22,304 bases of DNA. It comes from an uncultured Eubacteriales bacterium (lineage in GTDB: Bacteria > Bacillota > Clostridia > Lachnospirales > Bianqueaceae). Every line of letters begins with the position of its first letter. Within the stretch, counting starts at the first letter, position 1. Location: contig CABUPM010000031.1 of NCBI GenBank assembly GCA_902493345.1, forward strand, positions 1 through 22,304, written 5' to 3'. Below, piece after piece: positions 13,461-21,100 of the stretch. Under the pieces are notes generated by a model, which saw nothing but the letters and a program-made list of their open reading frames with translations, was not told the DNA's origin and made no database searches. Position numbers and translations under genes: made by a program.

Positions 13461-14870
13461 ATGGTTTTTTCCAGCTTATTATTCTTATTCTGCTTTTTCC
13501 CAATCGTACTTATTGTTTATTTCCTATGTCCCAGACGCGGACGCAACCTGGTGCTCTTCCTTGCCAGTCTGATCTTTTATGCTTGGGGAGAACCGGTCTA
13601 TGTGGTGTTGATGCTCTTTTCTACCTGGTTGGATTATATGCTGGGCGCAAGAGTGGATCAATGCAAAGAAAAAGGAGACATGCGCGGGGCCAAAAAGGCG
13701 GTGATCACTTCGGCGGTGATCAATTTAAGCCTGTTGGGTGTCTTTAAATACTCGGATTTTATCATCGGCAATATCAATACCCTTACAGGGCTGCAGCTGC
13801 CATTGCCGCAGCTGGCGCTGCCCATCGGTATTTCATTCTATACATTTCAGACAATGTCCTATACCATCGATATCTATCGGGGAGAGGCCAAGCGCCAGTA
13901 CAATATCATTGCCTTCGGCGCGTATGTGGCGCTGTTTCCGCAGCTGATCGCCGGTCCGATTGTCCGCTATCAGACCGTTGCGGATGAGATGATGGGGCGT
14001 AAGGAAAATATAGACGATTTTGCCGGAGGAATCAGCCGGTTTATGGTAGGACTGGGGAAAAAGGTCCTGCTGGCCAACAGTATCGGTGTCGTATGGGAAC
14101 AGGTATGCGGCCTGGGAATGGAGAATCTGCCGGTATTGTCTGCCTGGATCGGAATCGCCGCGTACAGCTTTCAGATTTATTTTGATTTTTCCGGGTATTC
14201 CGATATGGCCATCGGCCTGGGCCGGATGTTTGGCTTTCATTTTCTGGAGAATTTTGAATATCCGTATATGTCCAAGAGCATTACGGAATTCTGGAGACGG
14301 TGGCATATTTCTCTCGGCACCTGGTTCAGAGAATATGTCTATATTCCGCTGGGCGGAAACCGTAAGGGTATAAAGCGGCAGATTCTGAACCTCGCGATCG
14401 TCTGGATGCTGACGGGAATCTGGCATGGCGCCTCCTGGAACTTCCTGCTCTGGGGAGTGTATTATGGAATCATTTTGATTCTGGAAAAGCTCTTCTTGCT
14501 GCGCTGGATGGAGAAGTGGCCGCGGGTATTCCGGCATGTCTATGCGATATTTTTGATAGCGGTGGGCTGGGTGCTGTTTGCGCTGACAGATCTGGGACAA
14601 GTAGGAGCGTATCTGAGCGCGATGTTCGGAGCCAATGGTATGGGATGGGCCAACGGCGCCACCTGGTATCTACTGGGATCCAATGCGCTGCTGCTGGTGG
14701 TGCTGATCCTCGCGTCGACCGATCTACCCAAGAGAGCTGCCCTGTATTTGGAGAAAAATACATTTGTGCGGGTGGTATTGAAGAATGCCGCGATCGTGGC
14801 GGTATTTCTGCTGGCAGTGGTATATCTGGTCAACGGAGCGTACAACCCGTTCCTGTATTTCCGTTTTTAA
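13461..14870 (+). CDS. MBOAT family O-acyltransferase (AlgI-like)
   Basis: A polytopic membrane acyltransferase of 469 residues, AlgI/DltB-like. It moves an acyl group, usually acetyl, across the membrane to an extracellular polysaccharide. Most of the sequence consists of hydrophobic segments. Family motifs are IYFDFSGYSDMAIGLGRMFGF, FWRRWHISLGTWFREYVYIPLGGN, and WHGASWNFLLWG with the invariant His322. The start at 13461 follows GGAAAGGA; an in-frame extension to 13401 runs through the promoter region and is rejected. A DHHW-family gene follows 20 bases later, the usual partner of AlgI-type acetyltransferases; DltA and DltC genes are absent. The polysaccharide target is unknown. Confidence 0.94.
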   Translation: MVFSSLLFLFCFFPIVLIVYFLCPRRGRNLVLFLASLIFYAWGEPVYVVLMLFSTWLDYMLGARVDQCKEKGDMRGAKKAVITSAVINLSLLGVFKYSDFIIGNINTLTGLQLPLPQLALPIGISFYTFQTMSYTIDIYRGEAKRQYNIIAFGAYVALFPQLIAGPIVRYQTVADEMMGRKENIDDFAGGISRFMVGLGKKVLLANSIGVVWEQVCGLGMENLPVLSAWIGIAAYSFQIYFDFSGYSDMAIGLGRMFGFHFLENFEYPYMSKSITEFWRRWHISLGTWFREYVYIPLGGNRKGIKRQILNLAIVWMLTGIWHGASWNFLLWGVYYGIILILEKLFLLRWMEKWPRVFRHVYAIFLIAVGWVLFALTDLGQVGAYLSAMFGANGMGWANGATWYLLGSNALLLVVLILASTDLPKRAALYLEKNTFVRVVLKNAAIVAVFLLAVVYLVNGAYNPFLYFRF

Positions 14871-14890
14871 GGGGAGAGGAGGACAAGACA

Positions 14891-16039
14891 ATGCAGAAAA
14901 AAGAGAAATGGATTACGATTATTCTATTCCTGGGGATGATCTTTGGTTTTTCCATATGGAATTTTCTGAGCCCGCAGAGTACCTTTTCATATAATGAAAA
15001 TCGGGAATTGCAGACCTTTCCTTCGTTTTCGACGGAGAAGCTCTTCAGCGGAGAATGGCAGAAAAAGTTTGAGGCGTATCTGACCGATCAGTTCCCGGTA
15101 CGGGAGTCCTGGGTGAGCGCCTATGTTGAGGCAGAGCGCATCCTGCAAAAGAAGGATGTGAACGGCGTTATCTTCGCGCAGGATGAGTATATGGTTGCGA
15201 TGGACCGGCCGGATGCCGTGGATTCCTCCGTTGTGGAAAAGAACCTGAACCGTTTGGAAAAGTTTATGGCGTATTTTTCCGAGAAGCTGGGGACGGAGCA
15301 TACAGCGGTTATGTTGGTGCCGACGACGGAGCTGGCGGTGAAGGACAAGCTGCCCTATGGCGCTGATCAGATGGTCTACGATCAGGAGGGGCTGATCGCG
15401 CGGGCCAAAGAGAGGCTGGCGGAGTCCGTATGGGTGGATGTAAGCGAAGTGCTGCGGCAGCATCCGGGAGAGTATCTGTACTATAGGACGGATCATCACT
15501 GGACGATGCTGGGGGCCTTCTATGCGTATCAGCAGTGGATGGCGCAGAAGGGCTATGGAGAAGTTCAGCTGAGTGATTATGAGCAGACCGTTCTCAGCGA
15601 AGAATTCCTGGGGACAACCTATTCCAAGGCGCCGGGCTGGGGAATCCGGCCGGATACCATGCTGGCTTTGGACAAGCAGGATCCTTCTTCTTATACGCTG
15701 CGGCTGGATCTGCAGGATCAGACCATCACGGGATTATACAATATGGAGAAGCTCACGGAGAAGGACAAATATGCAGCCTATGTCTATGGAAATACGGCGG
15801 TGACGGAGATTACCGGCGGAGAGAAGAACGGTCGGACGCTGCTGATCTTCAAGGATTCCTTTGCGCATAGTTTTGCGACACTTGCGGCTGCCGATTTTGA
15901 AAAGGTGTATCTGGTGGATCCGAGATACTACCAGCAGGATCTCTGGGAGTTCGCAGAGCAAAACGGAGTGACGGATGTATTGTTCTTGTTCAATGCGACC
16001 AATTTCGCGCAGGAGAAGAACTTATACATTTTGGACTGA
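14891..16039 (+). CDS. DHHW/AlgX-AlgJ-like polysaccharide acetylation partner
   Basis: A 382-residue membrane-anchored extracellular protein: uncleaved signal-anchor over about residues 7-27, then an SGNH-hydrolase-like domain. The DHHW motif is present as TDHHWT (Asp201-His202-His203-Trp204) and the serine motif as FKDSFAHSF with Asp322-Ser323. In AlgJ/AlgX-type proteins these residues form the catalytic Ser-His-Asp of an O-acetyltransferase. With the upstream MBOAT protein it makes the standard pair for O-acetylation of a surface polysaccharide. The start at 14891 follows GGGGAGAGGAGG; the frame is open far upstream, inside the MBOAT gene, without start signals. No terminator is visible after it. 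Confidence 0.92.
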   Translation: MQKKEKWITIILFLGMIFGFSIWNFLSPQSTFSYNENRELQTFPSFSTEKLFSGEWQKKFEAYLTDQFPVRESWVSAYVEAERILQKKDVNGVIFAQDEYMVAMDRPDAVDSSVVEKNLNRLEKFMAYFSEKLGTEHTAVMLVPTTELAVKDKLPYGADQMVYDQEGLIARAKERLAESVWVDVSEVLRQHPGEYLYYRTDHHWTMLGAFYAYQQWMAQKGYGEVQLSDYEQTVLSEEFLGTTYSKAPGWGIRPDTMLALDKQDPSSYTLRLDLQDQTITGLYNMEKLTEKDKYAAYVYGNTAVTEITGGEKNGRTLLIFKDSFAHSFATLAAADFEKVYLVDPRYYQQDLWEFAEQNGVTDVLFLFNATNFAQEKNLYILD

Positions 16040-16049
16040 TAAGTAACGG

Positions 16050-16078
16050 TTGATTTTTGATAGAAAATGTTGTAATAT
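16050..16078 (+). promoter_or_regulatory. Probable promoter of the PurA-like operon
   Basis: TTGATT (16050-16055), a 17-bp spacer and TAATAT (16073-16078). A weak AT-rich inverted repeat, TATAC/GTATA (16087-16091 with 16099-16103), lies just after the predicted +1. I see no PurR box or purine riboswitch. Confidence 0.6.
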
Positions 16079-16122
16079 ATTCGATGTATACTGATAAGTG
16101 TATAGAATGGAGGAGAGAGAAA

Positions 16123-17445
16123 ATGCCAAGTATCGCGGTGATCGGAACCCAATGGGGGGATGAGGGCAAGGCGAAGATTGTAGATTTGCTTGCGAAAAAT
16201 GCGGATGCTGTCGTTCGCACATCGGGTGGGAATAAGGCAGGACACAGTGTAGCGATCAATGGTATGGAGTACCGCTTTTCTTCAATTCCCTGCGGGATCA
16301 TTTATCCCAATGTACTGGGGATCCTAGGAAACGGTACGGCGATCAACCCGGAAGAGCTTTTACAGGAGCTGGATCAGCTGAAAGCGCAGGGGCTTTCGGT
16401 GGATCAGGTTAAGATCAGTATCCGTGCGCATCTGGTAATGCCCTATCATATCATTCTGGATGGACTGATGGACGAAGCGAGAGAAAATGAGGACGATGGA
16501 GATCCCGCAGGAGCGCGCCGGGGGATTCGGCCCTGTTATATGGACAAGCTGGAGCGGATCGGCATTCGTGTATGCGATCTGCTCCAGCCCAAGGTGTTCG
16601 CGCAGAAGGTGCGGGCCAATGTGGCACTCAAAAACCGTATGATCACGAGAGTATACGGCGGCGTACAGCAGGTCGACGCCGAAGAGACCATTGAAAAATA
16701 TCTCCGTTACGGAGAGCAGCTGAAGCCTTATATTGCGGATACCGGATATCTGTTGGACCAGATGCTGCAGGAGGGCAAGCGTGTCATCTTTGAGGGTGCC
16801 CAGGCAACCATGCTGGATCCGGATTACGGTACATATCCCTACGTGACGTCCTCCCACCCGACGATCGGCGGCGTTGCCGGAGGATGCGGAGTCGGAATGA
16901 ACAAGATTACGCATACGTTGGGTGTAATGAAAGCCTATACGACAAGAAACGGACGGGGGCCGTTCCCGACAGAGATCTTTGGCCGGGGAGGATATGATCT
17001 GAAGGATCGCGGCGATGAGGTAGAGCCGAACGGGAGTTATCGGCGTATCGGTTGGTTTGACGCGGTAGCGGCTCGGTACGCGGTTCGTGTCAATGGTCTG
17101 GAGGGACTGGCCCTGACCAAAATGAACGCCATGAGGGATCTGAAGGAAGTAAAGATCTGTGTCGCTTATAAGCATGGGGACGAAATCATTCGGGTATTTC
17201 CGTCATGCGCGGAGGTACTGGCAGAGTGTGAGCCCGTCTATGAGACCTTGCCCGGCTGGGGACAGCTGGAGGGATGCAATTCTTATGAAGAACTGCCGCG
17301 GGAGGCTAAGGCCTATGTGGATCGGATTGAGGAGCTGACCGGAGCGCCGGTTATGGTTCTGGAGATGGGCATGGGACGCAATAAGATCGTGTCCTGGGGT
17401 CCGGTCAACCAGTGGCTGCAGGATAAGGAGGCATCCGAATGCTGA
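16123..17445 (+). CDS. PurA-like protein with divergent active site
   Basis: A 440-residue member of the adenylosuccinate synthetase family. PurA makes adenylosuccinate from IMP, aspartate and GTP. Full length and ungapped family landmarks are visible: GTQWGDEGKAKIVD with Asp13 and Lys16, AGHS with His41, FEGAQ (Gln227), YPYVTSS, GPFPTE and ELTGAPV. Several ligand positions differ from E. coli PurA: Lys38 for Asn38, AGARRGI (129-135) for the GTTGRGI segment, NGSYRR (303-308) for TGRRRR, TKMN (332-335) for TKLD, and EMGMGR (415-420) for STGPDR. Ala17 for Gly occurs in other bona fide PurA proteins and is less informative. It could be a divergent PurA or a paralog with a different substrate. 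It overlaps the next gene by 7 bases. The start at 16123 follows GGAGGAGAG. Confidence 0.88.
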   Translation: MPSIAVIGTQWGDEGKAKIVDLLAKNADAVVRTSGGNKAGHSVAINGMEYRFSSIPCGIIYPNVLGILGNGTAINPEELLQELDQLKAQGLSVDQVKISIRAHLVMPYHIILDGLMDEARENEDDGDPAGARRGIRPCYMDKLERIGIRVCDLLQPKVFAQKVRANVALKNRMITRVYGGVQQVDAEETIEKYLRYGEQLKPYIADTGYLLDQMLQEGKRVIFEGAQATMLDPDYGTYPYVTSSHPTIGGVAGGCGVGMNKITHTLGVMKAYTTRNGRGPFPTEIFGRGGYDLKDRGDEVEPNGSYRRIGWFDAVAARYAVRVNGLEGLALTKMNAMRDLKEVKICVAYKHGDEIIRVFPSCAEVLAECEPVYETLPGWGQLEGCNSYEELPREAKAYVDRIEELTGAPVMVLEMGMGRNKIVSWGPVNQWLQDKEASEC

Positions 17446-17963
17446 AGTTTGAAAAAGGGGCAGAGTTCCCGCTTCCTCCGCGGCAGGAAGAAGGGGTGAC
17501 ATTCTCAGTAGAGCCGTATACCATGCTGTTGATTTACCGTTTCCGTCGGCCGTCAGCAGAGGAGATCCAGGCTTTTGCCGAGGGAGAGGCATCTATGGCC
17601 GTGACGGTTCTCAGAAATACGATGTTTGTTCTGACGCGGTTCGCGCCGCTCGCCTGGATGGATACTCCATACAGCGCGTGCCTGTCGCAGTCCCGCAAGA
17701 GTTTTCCGGATCTGAAGCCGGGACAGGGCTACGCGGTCGACGCTTTTCTGGTAGACTGCGCAGATAACCGCCTGGTGGAACATCGCCTGCTGCGGCTGGA
17801 TACCGCTTCATCCGAGAAGATGAAGAAGTTGGTGCTGGCAGATCAGGAGAGAACAGACTTCACGGTGGAAGGCTATGAGCAGGCCGTTACAGAAGTGTAT
17901 CGCAATTATTCGACGAGAGAGCTTCTGAAGCTGGCAGAGTTTCAGACCAAGTTGGGAAAATAA
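17439..17963 (+). CDS. Unrecognised 174-residue protein coupled to the PurA-like gene
   Basis: I do not recognise this protein. It looks soluble and mixed alpha/beta: a beta-rich N-terminal half (EPYTMLLIYRFRRP), a middle VTVLRNTMFVLTRFAPLAWMD, then PGQGYAVDAFLVDCADNRL, and a helical Lys/Glu-rich C-terminus. There is no signal peptide, membrane segment or metal motif. Its ATG (17439) overlaps the stop codon of the PurA-like gene (17443-17445), so translation should be coupled and the products made in a fixed ratio, which suggests a shared complex or pathway. It is the last gene before the terminator at 17972-18012. It might be an accessory subunit or an unrelated passenger. Confidence 0.85.
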   Translation: MLKFEKGAEFPLPPRQEEGVTFSVEPYTMLLIYRFRRPSAEEIQAFAEGEASMAVTVLRNTMFVLTRFAPLAWMDTPYSACLSQSRKSFPDLKPGQGYAVDAFLVDCADNRLVEHRLLRLDTASSEKMKKLVLADQERTDFTVEGYEQAVTEVYRNYSTRELLKLAEFQTKLGK

Positions 17964-17971
17964 AGAGTGTC

Positions 17972-18012
17972 AGGAAGGAGACGCTTCGTGAAGAAGCCGC
18001 CTCCTTCCTTTT
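17972..18012 (+). terminator. Rho-independent terminator of the PurA-like operon
   Basis: Outer stem AGGAAGGAG/CTCCTTCCT (17972-17980 with 18001-18009) and an inner GCTTC/GAAGC helix, followed by TTTTG. Confidence 0.85.
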
Positions 18013-18044
18013 GTATTTCAGCGAAAATAATAAGTGGCATGAAC

Positions 18045-18073
18045 TTGACGGGGTACATAGAACATGCTATAAT
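18045..18073 (+). promoter_or_regulatory. Strong extended -10 promoter of the surface protein gene
   Basis: TTGACG (18045-18050), a 17-bp spacer and a perfect TATAAT (18068-18073) with TGC in front. This is the closest match to the sigma-A consensus in the window, suggesting high expression unless repressed. Confidence 0.88.
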
Positions 18074-18081
18074 TAATATAT

Positions 18082-18097
18082 ATGCCAATTATGGCAT
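18082..18097. promoter_or_regulatory. Inverted repeat at +1 of the surface protein promoter (possible operator)
   Basis: ATGCCA (18082-18087) and TGGCAT (18092-18097) around ATTA. It starts within a few bases of the predicted transcription start, a position where a bound repressor would block initiation or escape. It could also form a small RNA hairpin. No binding protein can be assigned; the XRE gene beyond the surface protein is one candidate. Confidence 0.5.
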
Positions 18098-18124
18098 GGC
18101 TGGATAAGAAACGGAGGGTATAGA

Positions 18125-21100
18125 ATGAAAATAAGATTGTTAAGTATCCTGCTGGGCCTGCTGCTCTGCATGAATCTTATGCCTATGACAGTGTTGGCAG
18201 CTAGCGTCCCGGACGATCTGACCTTTGATATTTCAGAGGGCAGTGTTATCGTTGAAGACGGAAGCGAGACGGGGAAGGTCAAGATTACTTACGGAGAAGG
18301 ACAGATGCTTGACAATGTGGATCCGCGGCAGGAGATGACTGTCATCGGTTCAACGACCAACACCGGCAATGAGGTCCAGATTAAAACAAACATACCGCTG
18401 AGAATCGCGATCCAGGATCTTTATATGGATAAAAGAACAATGAACATCGATTCCGGCAACAGTGGCTGCGGTACGATCTGTTTGAATTATACGGATGCTG
18501 CGGACGTCACTTTGGTGCTGAAAGGGGATAATAAGCTGATTGCCGGATGGGATAAGGCCGGAATCAGCGTTCCGGCCGGCGCCAGACTGACCATTGAAGG
18601 AGAGGGCTCTTTATACGCTAAGGGATATGACAACGCCGGTACAAACTACCTTGATAGACCCGGCGCCGGAATCGGCGGCGATTCGTCCACGGACTGCGGT
18701 ACGATCATCATCAATAGCGGAACCATTGAAGCGGTAGCGGACTACTATGCGCCGGGAATCGGCGGCGGCGGAATGAGACTCGCCGGAAGCGTAGCCGGCG
18801 GAAATGGCGGTACCATTATTATAAACGGCGGTACGGTCACGGTGCGCGGCGGTAAGTACGCGGCGGATATCGGCGGCGGATATAAATCCACAGATCCCGG
18901 GACTCTCAGCGGCAGCAGCGACGCCTGGATCGACGCGCCCAACACTTGGCTGGACCATACCAGTCTCAATGCCTTCCTGAACGGCGCGGTTTTCGGAGAT
19001 GTCGTATTGACGAGGGACAGAACGGTCGAGAGTCTTACAGTCCCGGACGGTACGAGTTTAACTATTCCGGCAGGTAAGAAGCTGACGGTGACCGGAACGC
19101 TGAAAATAACCGGCTTTGCTGTGATTGAGGGAGACCTGAGCGTGGCCGAGGGCGGTATGCTGGAAAAATACGATCCTACACAATATGTTCCGGTACTGGA
19201 CAGTAGGACCAATGACAGCGTGACGATTCAGGCTGTCAGCGGAACTGATGTGCAGTATGGGTACAGTATCGACGGCAGCGAACCGGCCAATTGGCAGGAC
19301 AGTTCGGTTTTCACAGGCCTTACGCCTTCTACACAGTATACATTTTTTGTGAAGGTGCTGCACGAGGACGCGTATTATTTGGCCGGGGTAAGCACGGGAC
19401 TGCAGGCGCACACATTGCCGCATGTGGTTGAGGCATGGTCTGCGGAGGGGGAGGAGAACCACAAGGGCTTCTGTACTCTGTGCCAGAAGGATCAAGTAGA
19501 AGCTCACAGGTTCGTCAGTCATGGAGTCCAGACTTCAGCCACCGGCGCGGCGTATGAGCTGTTGATCTGTTCGGATTGCGGCTATAAAAAGCAGGTGTAT
19601 GATACTTCGTCGTCGTTGACATTGAAATTGGAAGACAGCTGGGGAGACGGCTGGGAGGGAGCACAGCTTCTGATCCGGCGGAATGGGCAGCTTTGGCAGT
19701 CAATAACGCTGGAAGACGGCCAAACGGAAACCGTATATATCCCCTATGCAGAGGACGCAGGATATTCCTTCTGGTGGAAGAGCGGGAAGCACGACGAAGA
19801 AATCAGTCTGACGATCACAGGCGCTAACCAGGACGATCCGATTTTTGACAAATACAATTTCTCCGATGTAGATCAGCGGGTTCCTTTCCTGCAGCTGAAT
19901 ACCGGAGATTATACGGATGTTTTCACCGCGGTGGATGAGATGCCGACAGTTCTGTCCGGTTATACTGTGGAGAGCGTGCAGGCATACCAACAGTCCTTGC
20001 AGAAGGTAATGGACGCAGCCAATTGGGAGCTGCCAGGCACGCGGCAGACGGAGATCGATCAGCTCGCGGCGGATATCCGTATGGCAACCGCGCTGTTAAA
20101 ATTGGATACATCCGATGAGACAACGGGACGGTTTGACCTCTCGGCGGCACAGTCGGACCTCTATATTACCGAAACAGGCTGGCGCTGTGGTGAAGATGGC
20201 AGTGAGACCGCATATACGGGCGCTTACCTTCTGGTAGGCAGATCCAATGACTACCGCGTCATTGTGGAGAGCGGTGATATTTCCATTTCAATCTTTGAGC
20301 TGTATTTGATCAGAACATACAAATCGCCCCTTACGATTTGCAGCGGCGCATCGGTCCGTTTGACAGTATTGGGTAAGAATGAACTGCAGAATACGGAGGA
20401 AGACGATGATACGGCCGGATTGAATGTTCCGGATGGAGCGGAACTGATCATTACGGAGCAGAGTACGGGGAGCCTATATGCGTACAGTGATGAGGATGGC
20501 GCAGGAATCGGAGGGAATAGAAGAGAAAAATCCGGCAGCATTACGATTAACGGCGGCGTGATCACAGCAGTCAGCGGAGAGGACGGCGCGGGTATTGGCG
20601 GAGGATACAGGGGAGATTCCGGACCGATCACGATTAACGGCGGTGTGATCACAGCGATCAGCCGTGATGACGGCGCGGGTATTGGCTGCGGCTATAACGG
20701 CACTTCCGGACTGATCACGATCAATGGTGGTATTGTTACTGCGCAGAGTGACGAAGGCAAGGCCTTCGGCGCGGCGCCGGATCTGAGCGGTTACGCTGCC
20801 TACGCATGGCGGCTTTCCGAGACAGAACCGTATCGTCAGGACGCATTTACGTGGAAGGATACAGACACCTATACCGCGCTTCTGCCCGTCTATACCGTAA
20901 CCTTCGATACGGTTGGCGGCAGCGTGGTACAGCCTCAAAATGTAATTTACGGCAAGACCGTTGTCATACCCGTGAATCCGACGAAGGCGGGATATATCTT
21001 CGACGGTTGGCATAACGGGGATACAGTGTACAATTTTGACTTGCCGGTGACGGCCCATCTGACATTGACAGCGAGGTGGACGCGTTGTGACCATTCCGGC

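Noticed and set aside
16123..17445. Phage-type PurZ (2-aminoadenine pathway)
   Set aside because: PurZ replaces the catalytic Asp of GDEGKGK; here GDEGK with Asp13 is intact. No phage genes or dNTP hydrolase genes are nearby.
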